Origin: Lepas anatifera
Taxonomy: Eukaryota > Arthropoda > Thecostraca > Lepadidae
DNA length: 64,000 nt
NCBI GenBank assembly: GCA_034440635.1
Contig: JAOTON010001679.1
Coordinates: 620,001 to 684,000 of the forward strand
Reading direction: 5' to 3'
The position numbers and the translations under genes are program-made. The notes under the pieces were generated by a model. It made no database searches, was not told where the DNA came from, and was given only the letters and a program-made list of their open reading frames with translations. The number at the start of each line of letters is the position of its first letter. Position 1 is the first letter of the stretch. This document shows, one piece after another, positions 11,418 through 23,282 of the stretch.

Positions 11418-12273
11418 TTAACACGCGCATTGACGGGGGCGGGTACGGGCGAGTACCCGCCCCCTCAGGTTTTCCGAAAATAGTAGAAATACTGCGGCGC
11501 GTAGCGCCGCCGCACTTGGCATGCCTTTTTCTCATCATTTTTACAACTTCTGTGAAAATTTTAAGGTTAGGTCATCTCAGGTCAGGTCACCAGTACAGGT
11601 CAAGTGACCCGACCTGAAAAAAGTTTAAGATGGCATAAGTCGGAGCAGGGTGAATTTATCCGATTGAAACTCATATCACATAATGGCCCCACCGAGTTCT
11701 CTAAAATATGTTCCGGTATTTTTTATATCGATGACCTAAGGTCAGGTACGAGGCATGATCTCTCCATTGGAAATACATAGGAAAAATGGTTTTAACTGAA
11801 TAACTCAGTCACGGATGGTGATAGAGCGTTTATTTTAGCTCCATTAGACTCGCCTGGGCTTTGCGGTTCTAATGATATGCATTTTATATAATTTGACCCT
11901 GGCCTGGCCTTAGGTCAGGTCAAATTCTTGATTTGACCTAGCAATGTCAAATTATATATCATTCGATTCGGCTTGCTGAGAGGATTCATATAGTTCAAGT
12001 CGTTTTGCTCTATCTTTACATGTTCAGATGTAAGGGCCGAAAAAACTTAATTTACATGTTATCCCTATGACGGCATGTTTTGACCTCTCGTGACCTTAAA
12101 GGTGACCTGACAAAAAAATTGTTCAAATGTTTTCGATGGAGAAGTGGATGGTCAGCCCAAAGCCGTTTACCGTTTTTCGCTACCTACCATGGTTCTCGAG
12201 ATCTTAGGGAGGGCGGGTACCCGCCCCCCGTCAAAGCAAAGGTGGCTCAGACCCCCGTCAATGCGCGTGTTAA
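11418..12273 (-). mobile_element. Family B TTAA element, complete
   Basis: The element opens with TTAACACGCGCATTGACGGG and closes with GTCAATGCGCGTGTTAA, so its ends are inverted repeats. Inside are a subterminal GC palindrome around GGGTACCCG, an imperfect stem of the GCGGCG/CGCCGC type near 11,495-11,512, and many AGGTCA/TGACCT hexamers. It is about 856 bp with no protein-coding capacity. Strand is given relative to the chimeric copy at 1,490. TTAA targets and C-starting termini suggest mobilisation by a piggyBac-like transposase supplied elsewhere. Confidence 0.88.
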
Positions 12274-12639
12274 GTGTTTCAATGGGCACAATTGTAACTT
12301 ACAGTCAGCATCTCATGCTGTGGGTGGGAAGTGTCTGTATATTTAAAGTTTCTGTGGTCTTTAACTTACCATTTATCATCAAGCTGAAACTTGCAAACTT
12401 TTAAACCAGCCAGTTTAGTTCTATGGTTTGGAAAAATAAACTGAACTTTGCAATTGAACTATATGTTTTAAAGAAATGAATGATTCGCTCTTACTCTTGT
12501 CGTGACGACCCATTTTATCTATGTGTACTTTTTAGAATTATTAGGGTATTTGAATTTTTTGGTGTTTGAATTTGTTTTAGACTGCCTTTGAAATTCTTGG
12601 ATAAGAACTAAATTTTGAAGAAGAAAAATTGTCCAATTC
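12274..12639. other. No recognised feature
   Basis: AT-rich sequence between a family B element and a Penelope-like remnant. No tandem structure or coding similarity was seen. Confidence 0.4.
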
Positions 12640-12830
12640 TTTTTTTAATTTTAGATTTCAGGTCAAATTTAGATTTTATGTACATATTTCGAATGAACTG
12701 ATGGTTTCGCTGACCGGTACATTGGTGAATAGGACCTCGACATCCAAGAATGCCAAAATTCTATTAATTTGGTAGGATTTGATGATGTCGATGAATTCAG
12801 CGTTTGGTTTAAGGCTGTTTCGTCTGTCTG
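12640..12830 (-). pseudogene. Penelope-like element reverse transcriptase core fragment
   Basis: Read on the minus strand, about 60 codons contain FIDIIKSYQINRIL and then FLDVEVLFTNVPVSETI. This is the Penelope-type RT block around the first catalytic Asp (canonical form S-F-D-V-x-S-L-F-T-N-V-P). The frame ends in a stop shortly after. The fragment lies head-to-head with the N-terminal Penelope piece that starts at about 12,831 on the other strand. Confidence 0.65.
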
Positions 12831-13330
12831 TTTCTCTGAGAGAAGAACAAAAGGAGGTCCTAAGACTAGGTTTGAAATGTCACCTGCAACCCAAATAAAT
12901 TGGATATAATGATGATATAATGATCAAAAATAAATGATCAAAATAAGAAGAAAATAGAATTAGAGATACTGCATCAGGACATTCAAAGACATGCAAAAGA
13001 AGGTAATGTCCAAGTTAGTTCAAAACTAAGAGATAACGTAGTAGGCGAAGGGGTAAACACAATAATTGTTGGAAAAAGTTCTCTTCTTACACTGAAAGTT
13101 AGAAATGCAACAGAGCAGCTCAGAAACAATGAAAACATCATCATACGTCGCGCAGATAAATCTGCGAACTATGTCATCATGGATCGTCATGAATACATGG
13201 ATAAGATGGTGACAATTTTCTCCGATAGTACAAAGTTCACGCACCTAAAGAGGAGTCCAACGAAAACACTAACAACCGAGATCAACAAGATCATAGACGT
13301 AGCCAATGTGGCCAGGAGGATGTTCATTTC
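12831..13330 (+). pseudogene. Penelope-like element N-terminal fragment
   Basis: The plus strand starts with LREEQKEVLRLGLKCHLQP. After a broken stretch it reads RRADKSANYVIMDRHEYMDK and then FTHLKRSPTKTL. This resembles the region just before the RT fingers in Penelope-like elements (a K-A-D-K-G...V-V-M-D-R...Y-I-D-K pattern). It is interrupted by stops around 12,890-13,040 and ends in unrelated sequence near 13,330. Confidence 0.62.
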
Positions 13331-14329
13331 CAAAAATTCACCGGAGAGAATTTTTGGAGCTGGAGCGTGTTCAGGGCGCCCCTGCTCATGCAATATGATC
13401 TTCTATTCATTTTATTATGGCCGCTCGTCCCCCACGGGCGCACTTGCTCATTTCAGGGGAGCAATGGCGTGGGTGTTTTAGGGTCGAGTGAAAAAAACTC
13501 AAACTCAGTAAATCACCCCTTAATATGTTGTTTTTCTTCTGCGCGTGACCTCACCAAATTCAGTTGTGAAATAATTTTGAAAACCGAAGCACGGGAACAA
13601 TAACAAAATTTATCATTTATGCACGGATGTTTTGAAACATTTCCGGGCCTTTAGTTTCCATGGCGAATGTTTGGTGTTACTTTAGGGTGGGTCATCATGG
13701 CCTTGCTGTTAGCGAGGATTATGTGCAATCCCAAATACAAGCAAGGAGTGGAAAATATCTCCCAACCAGTGGTGATGCGTATTAGACATGTGCCAGATTC
13801 ACCAGCTAATCTCTTTCAAGCCGAGCGGGCATACCAAACGAACATCCAGGGATCTGAAGTGCTTGAAACAATGAAGGTAACCACCGGGTGTCAACAAAAC
13901 TTTGCATATATGTGCTTAATGTTTAACCATTTTCCAACTGTATTAGGCTTTCTAATTGCATTCGGAATAATGTTTCTACTTCCACGTTAATCCCAACCTC
14001 CATTCATATGCATACATGAGCCTGGTTTTGCAGATACGACCCGAAAAAATACAAAATTAGTCAGAGGCAACGCTCTGGACTTTTCAACGTTAAACTATTC
14101 TCCATTGCTAACATTTCAGGTTAATGGCTGTTTTCTTCCATAGTTTTATTTAACCTACCGAGTCATCCACACACTTCAAAATTACAATCAACGGCATTAG
14201 TGATAAAGATGACACGACACCCAAAACTTGTTGACACTGTGGACAGAGCCAAGTCCCGCTTTGTGTCCTCCATGGGAAACGGTTCACGTGTATGAATGCA
14301 TACCTTCAACTACCCGCCGTGACTCTCCA
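13331..14329. other. Mostly unassigned; open frame 13,667-13,990 with two hydrophobic ends
   Basis: A 107-codon plus-strand frame at 13,667-13,990 has hydrophobic segments at about residues 5-18 and 88-105. Its middle reads VVMRIRHVPDSPANLFQAER, in sequence that does not look repetitive. An ATGAAG|GTAACC donor-like site near 13,876 could end an exon inside it. I do not recognise the protein and cannot show that it is expressed. The rest shows no structure. Confidence 0.3.
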
Positions 14330-16575
14330 GTGTCATCACTGAATGTGAGGTGGCTGTCACCAGAGGACAGCTCAGTCCTCCAACGCCGACACTGAATGTG
14401 AGGTGGCTGTCACCAGTGCGACAGCTCAGTCCTCCAGTGCCAACACTGAATGTGAGGTGGCTGTCACCATTGTGACAGCTCAGTCCTCCAATGCCGACAC
14501 TGAATGTGAGGTGGCTGTCACCAGTGCGACAGCTCAGTCCTCCAGTGCCAACACTGAATGTGAGGTGGCTGTCACCAGCGCGACAGCTCAGTCCTCCAGT
14601 GCCAACACTGAATGTGAGGTGGCTGTCACCATTGTGACAGCTCAGTCCTCCAATGCCGACACTGAATGTGAGGTGGCTGTCACCAGTGCGACAGCTCAGT
14701 CCTCCAGTGCCAACACTGAATGTGAGGTGGCTGTCACCAGTGTGACATCTCAGTCCTCCAGTGCCAACACTGAATGTGAGGTGGCTGTCACCAATGCGAC
14801 AGCTCAGTCCTCCAGTGCCAACACTGAATGTGAGGTGGCTGTCACCAGTGCGACGGCTCAGTCCTCCAATGCCAACACTGAATGTGAGGTGGCTGTCACC
14901 AATGCGACAGCTCAGTCCTCCAGTGCCAACACTGAATGTGAGGTGGCTGTCACCAGTGCGACATCTCAGTCCTCCAATGCCAACACTGAATGTGAGGTGG
15001 CTGTCACAAGTGCGACAGCTCAGTCCTCCAATGCCAACACTGAATGTGAGGTGGCTGTCACCAATGCGACAGCTCAGTCCTCCAGTGCCAACACTGAATG
15101 TGAGGTGGCTGTCACCAATGCGACAGCTCAGTCCTCCAGTGCCAACACTGAATGTGAGGTGGCTGTCACCAGAGGGACAGCTCAGTCCTCCAATGCCAAC
15201 ACTGAATGTGAGGTGGCTGTCCTCTATGGGCGCAAAATGACCGTCGCCGTCGACGCGCCCTTAAACCCCACTCACGATGATGTGGCTGTCACCAGTGTGA
15301 CAGCTCAGTCCTCCAGTGCCAACACTGAATGTGAGGTGGCTGTCACCAGTGCGACAGCCCAGTCCTCCAGTGCCAACATTGAATGTGAGGTGGCTGTCAC
15401 CAGTGTGACAGCTCAGTCCTCCAGTGCCAACACTGAATGTGTGGTGGCTGTCACCAGTGTGACAGCTCAGTCCTCCAGTGCCAACACTGAATGTGAGGTG
15501 GCTGTCACCAGAGGGACAGTTCAGTTCTCCAGTGCCAACACTGAATGTGAGGTGGCTGTCACCAGAGAGACAGCTCAGTCCTCCAGTGCCAACACTGAAT
15601 GTGAGGTGGCTGTCACCAGTGCGACAGCTCAGTCCTCCGATGCCGACACTGAATGTGAGGTGGCTGTCACCAGAGGGACAGTTAGTTCTCCAGTGCCAAC
15701 ACTGAATGTGAGGTGGCTGTCACCAGAGAGACAGCTCAGTCCTCCAGTGCCAACACTGAATGTGAGGTGGCTGTCACCAGTGTGACAGCTCAGTCCTCCA
15801 ATGCCGACACTGAATGTGAGGTGGCTGTCACCAGTGCGACAGCTCAGTCCTCCAATGCCAACACTGAATGTGAGATGGCTGTCACCAGTGCGACAGCTCA
15901 GTCCTCCAATGCCAACACTGAATGTGAGATGGCTGTCACCAGTGTGACAGCTCAGTCCTCCAGTGCCAACACTGAATGTGAGGTGGCTGTCACCAGTGTG
16001 ACAGCTCAGTCCTCCAATGCCAACACTGAATGTGAGGTGGCTGTCACCAGAGGGACAGCTCAGTCCTCCAATGCCAACACTGAATGTGAGGTGGCTGTCA
16101 CCAGTGCGACAGCCCAGTCCTCCAGTGCCAACACTGAATTGTCACCAGTGCGACAGCTCAGTCCTCCAGTGCCAACACTGAATGTGAGGTGGCTGTCACC
16201 AGTGCGACAGCTCAGTCCTCCAGTGCCAACACTGAATGTGAGGTGGCTGTCACCAGTGCGACAGCTCAGTCCTCCAGTGCCAACACTGAATGTGAGGTGG
16301 CTGTCACCAGAGGGACAGCTCAGTCATTCAATGCCGACACTGAATGTGAGGTGGCTGTCACCAGAGGGACAGCTCAGTCCTCCAATGCCATCACTGAATG
16401 TGAGGTGGCTGTCACCAGTGCGACGGCTCAGTCCTCCAGTGCCAACACTGAATGTGAGGTGGCTGTCACCAGTGCGACAGCTCAGTCCTCCAGTGCCAAC
16501 ACTGAATGTGAAGTGGCTGTCACCAGTGCGACAGCTCAGTCCTCCAGTGCGACAGCTCAGTCTACACTCGGGCTG
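14330..16575 (+). repeat. 54-bp minisatellite, about 41 copies, open in two frames
   Basis: The unit is GAATGTGAGGTGGCTGTCAC, then CAGTGCGACAGCTCAGTCCT, then CCAGTGCCAACACT. Because 54 is 18 codons, long frames persist: ECEVAVTSATAQSSSANT per unit in one frame (14,403-15,785) and MPTLNVRWLSPVRQLSPP in another. Variation between units is mostly a few recurring single-base changes (SATAQ/SVTAQ/RGTAQ/NATAQ). A non-repeat insert of about 65 bp sits at 15,225-15,290. One-base deletions near 15,687 and a 14-bp loss near 16,138 shift the frame. No start context, signal peptide or non-repeat domain adjoins it, so I call it a satellite, not a gene. Confidence 0.93.
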
Positions 16576-16734
16576 TAAATTGCAGACTGGCGTGCAATAC
16601 CGATGAAACATTGTCTTCGTCGCCTCCAATGCGCTGTTTATCGCCTGTTTTGACCGTGATAACTGCTTTGAAGACGGTTGTTCTGTACCAATCTCTCATG
16701 TTCGACTAAATAGAGGCACCAAAGACACGTGTTG

Positions 16735-17210
16735 GAACTAGGAACAGACGCTTGGCCGTATCATCACTTCCTATCCCTGCTTTGTTGGAACTAGGAACAG
16801 ACGCTTGGCTGTATCATAACTTCCTATCCCTGCTTTGTTGGAGCTTGGAACAGACACTTGGCTGTATCATCACTTCCTATCCCTGCTTTGTTGGAACTAG
16901 GAACAGACGCTTGGCTGTATCATAATTTCCTATCCCTGCTTTGTTGGAACTAGGAACAGACGCTTGGCCGTATCATCACTTCCTATCCCTGCTTTGTTGG
17001 AACTAGGAACAGACGCTTGGCCGTATCATCACTTCCTATCCCTGCTTTGTTGGAACTAGGAACAGACGCTTGGCCGTATCGTCACTTCCTATCCCTGCTT
17101 TGTTGGAACTAGGAACAGACGCCTGGCCGTATCATCACTTCCTATCCCTGCTTTGTTGGAACTAGGAACAGACGCTTGGCCGTATCATCACTTCTTATCC
17201 CTGCTTTGCC
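16735..17210. repeat. 53-bp minisatellite, nine copies
   Basis: The unit TTGGAACTAGGAACAGACGC continues with TTGGCCGTATCATCACTTCC and TATCCCTGCTTTG. Copies are nearly identical (CCGTATC/TGTATC and cATCAC/cATAAC variants), which suggests recent expansion. The unit is not a multiple of three. It lies about 160 bp after the 54-bp array but has no similarity to it. Confidence 0.93.
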
Positions 17211-18459
17211 TGTAAGATAGATAGCTATATTTGTACAAAGCGGGGATATTAAATTCCTGAGAAACCGTTCCAACAGGGAAAGTATTGGCAACACCGTATA
17301 AATTTGGCAGTTGGTGCATCGATAAGCCCTAACAATTAATACGGCGATATTACTAGATTGGTTTGGGGCCGGATGGCCTACACACAGAGAAAATTTACAC
17401 CCCACGGAACACTTTGCTCGTGCCAAAAATGAGTATTTTTTGGATACTTAATTCAGTATACTATGAACGTTTTTCGGCCATTTTTGGTACTCGTCAGATA
17501 ACATGAGTACTTTTACTACGCCTCTTTTGTTACAGCTGGTTGTACTTCCAGTAGTACCCTTTTGCAGTTACACCAAAATAGGTAATTTTGCAATTAGTAC
17601 CCCTGTTTGGTTCCGTGCCAAAAATGAGGCCTCCTAGGGTACTTCCATTTTAGGTACTGACGCTAGTACCCTGCGAAGGTGTCTGAAGGGCACTGAAAAT
17701 AGTGTTTCAAATGTACTCAATCAATACAATCCAATACCTACTCTCCTTCGTGAAACAATGAGGTACTTGAAAAAGTATATTTAAGGTGATTCGATCAAGG
17801 TAACACTGCACAGCTTAAATCATATAAAGCACAATACAAAAAAACAAACTCGGCTCACTGGGACAGCTTTGTCGTTTCAAGGGACAACATATACATGACA
17901 CTGAAATTGAGAGTAAGCTGGTTCTAAGACTATGAGCTTCATATTCGTTCCTGCCGGTCTTTTCTAGACATTTTTAATTTTGCAAATTACAGAAAGACAC
18001 CCCAGTTGAGCTGAGCTGACCTAGCAGCTTGCATATTGTCGATGGATATTAAAAGATAGTTAACTGTGTCCAGAACCAATCAGCCGTCCTTAAATCTTCC
18101 CGCTTCCTCAGGATTCTGTGTGAGCATCCTCCAAATGATTCGACATCCTGACCCTGCGCGCAAGGCAAACAGTCGGCTATTTGCTGCTAGAGATTAGCCT
18201 TTGCACCGGCACTTGTCACCACGTGGCACTATAACCGTTCCGTATAGTGGCGCAAAATAAGACTAACTTAGCACCACGGCGTGCTAGTGACCTGACAACG
18301 TCATGCATGTAGAGAAACAATTTGTGGTTTAAGACAATAAAAACAAATTTAACGTATGACGTGACTTCACGTGACTTATATTGCCTGTTTTTACCTATTT
18401 GTTTGGTTTCAAGATTTATTTAGCTAAATAACACGTGTTATCCCTTTATTATTTTCCTT
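17211..18459. other. No gene seen; GTAC-rich segment at 17,430-17,780
   Basis: About 17,430-17,780 has many GTAC, GTACT and TTTTGGTAC phrases in no regular period, possibly an eroded repeat. The rest is ordinary AT-rich DNA without recognised features. Confidence 0.35.
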
Positions 18460-19300
18460 GTGACACGGGCACCATCTCTGGGGTGCCCCCGAGATAAGCT
18501 CTTTGCCCCCCCTCGAAACCAATTCGGGGGCCTCCTGAGAAAAATTGTTTGGACCCTTGAGGAGAAATCTTGCCCCACGCCTGAGAACAACATTTGGGGC
18601 CCCCTAGATCAAGCCTTCGGGCCCCCGAGACCAACTCTGGAGGACTCCGAGGCCGAATCTGGGGACTCCCAAAACAACCTTTGGCCCTCCGAAATAACCT
18701 CTGCCACCCCCCTTCCGGGACAAGCTCTTAAAGGCTCCCCAGACCAGTTATGGTGGCCACCAATAAATTTTAGAGCACCCTTAGACAAACTCTTGGGCCC
18801 TACGAAAAATTCAAGACCAGCTCTGACGCCCCCCCATAAAATTATATTGGCCCCTCGAGACATAAACTTGGCCCCCCAGGAGCAACTCTTGAGGCCCTCC
18901 GATCTCCAAACCATATCTGCCCCTCAAACCCCTCGAACCACTCTTGATGGGTCCGAGACCAAACTCCGGGGCCTCCGAGACCAGCCATGGGATTCCCTAA
19001 AACAAACATTTGAGGGCCCCCGAGACCAGCTATTGCCCCCTCCCCCCCAGGAAAACTTTTGGGGCTCCAGAGATCCACCCTGGGGCCGCCCAAGACAAAC
19101 TCCTAAGGTCCTCCCCCGACCAGTCCTAGGCTCCCGAGAAAACTTTCTGGACCCCCCCCCCGAGACAGACTCTTCGGCCCACGAGACCAACCCTGGGACC
19201 CTCCGAGACCAGCTCTTGGGGCCACCCGAGACCAACTCTTGAGGACCCCCAAAACCAACTCTTGAGGGCCATCAGGAAAATTTTTAGGGCTCCAGGAAAA
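18460..19300. repeat. Degenerate 21-30 bp tandem repeat, purine/pyrimidine biased
   Basis: Phrases of the type GGCCCCCGAGACCAACTCTT recur with heavy divergence and irregular spacing. The reverse complement (GAGTTGGTCTCGGGGGCC) resembles the unit of the degenerate array at 28,740-31,450 (GAGCTGATCTGGTGCCCC), so both may derive from one family. A 260-codon plus frame (18,460-19,242) and several minus frames run through it only because stops are rare in this composition. Confidence 0.75.
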
Positions 19301-19303
19301 ATT

Positions 19304-19702
19304 TACCAGGTCACTCCAGTGACCCTGACCTAGCTCGAGGTCAGGTCATTTTCACTATTTGACCTAGCAAGGTCATATTATAAATCATTCGATTCGCCGC
19401 GATGAGAGGAATCCAATGATGCATAAAGCTTTGCTCTAGCTCCCCTGAGGGCAGATCTAGAGAGAGAAAGGTACACTGCTGTGTCGTAAGCCTATGAAAC
19501 CTTCTTTGACCTTTGCTGACCTCAATATTGACCTGACATAAAAATTTTGCGTACAAAATCTTTTTGTTTTGTCAAGAGCTTTCGAACCCCGCCCGTAATT
19601 TTCCTTTAGCTTACGTGGGGAATGAGATACGGAGGGGGGCGAAAAACGCCCCCTCCCCAGCGGGGCGTGTCATGCCAGGGACCCCAGTGGGGCGTGTGAT
19701 AA
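19304..19702 (+). mobile_element. Family C TTAA element, right-hand part
   Basis: Matches the right part of the complete family C copy at 39,494-40,519 from TGACCCTGACCTAGCTCGAG to the GC-rich end. It is truncated at its left border with the degenerate tandem repeat. Its right terminus abuts a family D element, and the two share ATAA at 19,699-19,702, as if D had inserted at C's terminal TTAA. Confidence 0.78.
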
Positions 19703-20694
19703 CCCTCGCCATGGTGGGGGGTGTTTGAACATCCCCTTGAGTTTTCCCGGTGGAGACACAAACGGCGGCCGAAGCGCCGCCGTACTCGGTACATTTTATT
19801 CTTGATCAATTCCACAACTTGTCCCAAAATTTTAAGGTTAGGTCATCTCAGGTCAGGTCACAGTGCAGGTCAAGTGACCTCGCCTAAAAATAGTTAAGGT
19901 GGCATAAGTAATAAATGAGTTACCTAAATATATTGGATCGAAACTTATACCACAAAATGGCCCCGACAACTGCTACAAAATATGATCAGGGATTTTTCAT
20001 ATCGATGACCTAAGGCCAGGTACGAATCATGACCTCTGCATTGGAAATACATGAGGAAAACAGAAAACGGGGTGTATTTGTGTAGATACGGCTGAAAATA
20101 CCTTCATATTCTCCTAATAATAGTATCCTGGGCTCTTTTGTAGGTTTATGTTGCAATTTTGTACCTGTCACCTCTGAGAGGCCATTTAACTTAAGCAGTT
20201 TTTAGGCTTGGGTCAATAATTTTGCAGGAAATGATGAAACAGCTTTTATTTTGATACCATTACGTTTGGATTGCTATTGCTAGTCGATTGATATGTATAT
20301 TTACCATCTTAGGTCGAAAAGTGGCCTTGACCTGGCCTGAGGTCAGGTCATTTTTTACCTGGCATAGTCATATTATGCATCATTCGATTTGCCGTGACGA
20401 GAGGAAGCGAATAATGCTTAAAAAATGATTCTCACTCAACTCTGTCAGACGCTAGAGCCCAAGAACACTAACCTAAATGCAACCTTCTTTGACCTGTCAT
20501 GACCTCAATATTGACCTGAGCCGAAAGTTGACTGAAGTAGTTTCTTAATGAATTTTGATGAGACTTCCACCAGCCTTTGCGTTTTTTTTTTTTTGCTATC
20601 CCACATAGGAGCCGTGTTCGAGGGAGGGGGACGGTGTTCAAACACCCCCCACCAGGGCGAAGGTGATTCGGAGGCCCACCGGGGTGCGGGTTAA
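19699..20694 (+). mobile_element. Family D TTAA element, complete
   Basis: Begins (A)TAACCCTCGCCATGGTGGGG and ends CCGGGGTGCGGGTTAA. Subterminal inverted pieces GTGTTTGAAC and GTTCAAACAC lie inside. It carries the GCGGCC...GCGCCGCC stem near its left end and many TGACCT/AGGTCA hexamers. It is about 1.0 kb with no coding capacity. A second copy lies at 47,995-49,013 in the opposite orientation. Confidence 0.8.
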
Positions 20695-20744
20695 TAATTT
20701 GGGGTGCCCAAATTTAAAGCAATACCAAGAGCCACAAAGATAAT

Positions 20745-22157
20745 ACCTCGGCCTGCGGCCTGGGCTAACGCCCCACCGGCGCAGGAGAGCCGCATGACAA
20801 TGTGCCGAAAGCAAACCATATTTCGTTCTTAATGTATCTCTTCATAAGCCTGCAAGTCAGTTTTATCATTCTTTTCTTTGAAATAACCAATAAAGAGTAC
20901 GTGGTCACCACCGGATTCGAACCGGACCTACCTGATCAAGAGACAGGGCCTCTAACCACCAGACCACCGTGCCACACTACTCATCCTCCCACTAGCTGAA
21001 CAGCTGTGACCCGTCAGGAGGTCACTGGCTAGTACAACTCCGCCGAATATGCCGGGCCGCTGGCGCCGGGTGCTGTGCTTGTCCCGAAAAGGCACGATAT
21101 AAAGGTGCTTCTAGAAGACGAACCAAACATTCTTTTGGGCTGAAATTAGTTGTATCGTCGAGCTAGGATCGTAAGCTAGCTTCATGCCAAATTACTTCCA
21201 CTTCCATCCATTTTAAGGACTTGAAACCATGGTGAGAAGCAAAGGTGGTCCGAGAACTTTAGCATCTTGTAATACATTTTGGACTAATTACTCGAAAGCC
21301 ATTAGAGATAGGTGGGTAGTATAAGTGAGCGAAATGACCGCAAGTAACTTTCCTCTTTAGCCATGTCAGTTCTGAGTTTGTGAGTGACATGAGCTTGGAA
21401 CCAGGAAGATGCAAATAAAAAGTTTTTGACTCAATTTCTATTTATGCCTATAAAACAAAGAATTTCACATTCACAACTTCCATCTTTAAATATTATTAGG
21501 CGGAAGCAATGTTCTTTCATTATTTGAAATGAAAACTCAAATCGGTCAATTAGATTGTGAGATATTAACGTTGAAATGAAATGAACCAAAATTCAGTCTT
21601 CCGGAAGAACTGTAAAAAGTAGGTCAAAATTTTGCGTTTTGCACTCAAAACTATGCCTAAGCACTACAAAATTTTCCTAGCTACCCCTAGGTAACTGCCT
21701 TTCAGCTAACTGAGGCCTGTCTTCTGACATTTCGAGCGCACAAGTCGGCCATCAACTTTTAGCAGGTTTTTTGCTCGCGTGAGAAAAGCCGCGTTTTCGC
21801 GCAATAAATATTGTCGGATCAGCTCAATTCGTTTTCCCTAGCTGGCCCTTGTTATCTTTCGAAAAGGACATAAGTTTCAAGTTCGTAGGTTAAGAAGTAA
21901 AAATTAGAAAAATATAAAACAGAACAAGTTTGAGCCAAAATTTCTCAAAAACTATTTTGGATTTCGACTCGGGGCTTCAGTTTGGGTGTCTGGAGCAGAA
22001 GGGCTATCACCCTACAAAATTCCAGAGCTCTGACATCAATTCTCAGGACGGACAGACGCCAACAACAGACCACGACGAGACCCGTCTGAGCGGCCAGAAT
22101 AGAGCCGCTTGAGAAATCTCAATGCGCTTCGCTCCATGGATTTCGTCATGCGGCTCT
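20745..22157 (-). mobile_element. Repeat G, full copy with tRNA-like promoter and 13-bp inverted ends
   Basis: About 1.4 kb. AGAGCCGCATGAC at 20,786-20,798 and GTCATGCGGCTCT at 22,145-22,157 are exact inverted repeats; a GC-rich leader (CCTCGGCCTGCGGCC) lies outside the left one. A tRNA-like segment on the minus strand sits near the left end. The remainder is AT-rich and non-coding. Other copies lie at 52,530-54,181, 57,235-58,557 and 58,558-60,083, with a terminal fragment at 40,541-40,670. It behaves like a non-autonomous element; its class is unclear. Confidence 0.8.
20901..20973 (-). tRNA. tRNA-like sequence inside repeat G (SINE-like, not a functional tRNA)
   Basis: The minus strand reads GGTGGTCTGGTGGTTAGAGG (A-box region, Glu/Asp-tRNA type) and then GGTTCGAATCC, a perfect B-box. 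The anticodon-loop position reads CTCTTGA, which would be CTT. The acceptor arm pairs poorly and the same sequence recurs in every G copy, so it is most likely a repeat-borne Pol III promoter. Confidence 0.7.
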
Positions 22158-23282
22158 GATAGCGGCATTTCCTAGTTTACCTATAGTCGTAGGAGTAGAG
22201 AAACCCAAAGGGGCCATGCCCCCAATATTAAATATTTATAATTATTAGGTAAATGGTGTTGACTGGAAATAAATATCTCTAAGATAAAACTTCATCCCAA
22301 TGTTTTGGACGTATGTATGTACCTACGCTTATGAGTCTAGCTACAAGCAGGGGTGTGGATTTTTATTCGTGGTTGCTCGAATTAGAAAAACGGGTACTCC
22401 GACAGTTTAACAGAATTTTCTTGTATTATTAACTTTTTTCGAAATAAACACGCCCTTCTTAGAAGCAGGAAGCCAAATAGAAGCATGTGATCTAAAAAGT
22501 CACAAGTGCTGGGTGATTGTAGAATGCCCCTACAGAAATAGAATCCTCATCTCTGCCCCGTAGGAAGTTTTAAATATTGTTGGAGTTTCAACATTATTTA
22601 TAGTTACCGAGCACCTACCTAAAATGGTTTTTCCATATATGAATTTGTAAGGAGCGCCTATTAAGAAATCCTTATGAAATAATCAATTTCACACATCTTG
22701 GCCAAATTTCAAGTCTGGGTCCCCGAGTCCCGACCGAAACTTGAAATTTAATTCTCAGGCGTGAAATGGATTCGATCCCTCCCAACAGGGAGGGGTTGAA
22801 TCGACCCTTCTTTGTTGGGCCAGAATGTAAAATACCTCTTGTAATTCTAGGAATAAACCCTCGCTTTACCAAATAGGGTAGACCCTCAGTCTCTCAATCG
22901 TGTGAGAGTAAAGGTAGAAAGACGCAAAACAATTTGAACCTTATTGCTTGGAGGTCAACGCTGTTTTCACCCAGGGTACCGATATTTGAATGCATAAACA
23001 ACGGAATGGCTTGGAAATTAGTTTTGGAACTGGGAAACCATGGAGGTGACAACCCACAATTACTTAAACTTTCTAATCATTGTCTAAGGCAAGTTGAGTA
23101 AGGGGCCACGCATCCACTTTTAGTCCGAAAACCTAATTATTTCAGCCAGGAATAAACCGAGTACGTGTGGCTTCAGATTTCGCATTGAATCCAGAAGCAG
23201 GCAAATCAGTAAAATGCATTAACTAATCATAATCTTTAAAGCATTACCATGTTTTCAGTTTAGGTTTCATGGAGCTGCTTGT
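22158..23282. other. No recognised gene
   Basis: AT-rich sequence between repeat G and a hAT element. Short minus frames such as 22,672-22,872 have no recognisable content. Confidence 0.4.

Noticed and set aside
14403..15785. 460-codon open frame
   Set aside because: It is produced by the 54-bp repeat unit, is open in a second frame too, and has no non-repeat domain, signal peptide or exon borders.
18460..19242. 260-codon Pro/Gln-rich frame
   Set aside because: It lies wholly in a degenerate tandem repeat with few stops; minus-strand frames are equally open there.
20901..20973. Functional tRNA gene
   Set aside because: The same sequence recurs inside every copy of a 1.3-kb repeat and its acceptor arm pairs poorly.
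20802..20999. 65-codon frame repeated at 58,615-58,812
   Set aside because: It is part of repeat G and overlaps its tRNA-like segment; the repetition reflects the repeat, not conserved coding.
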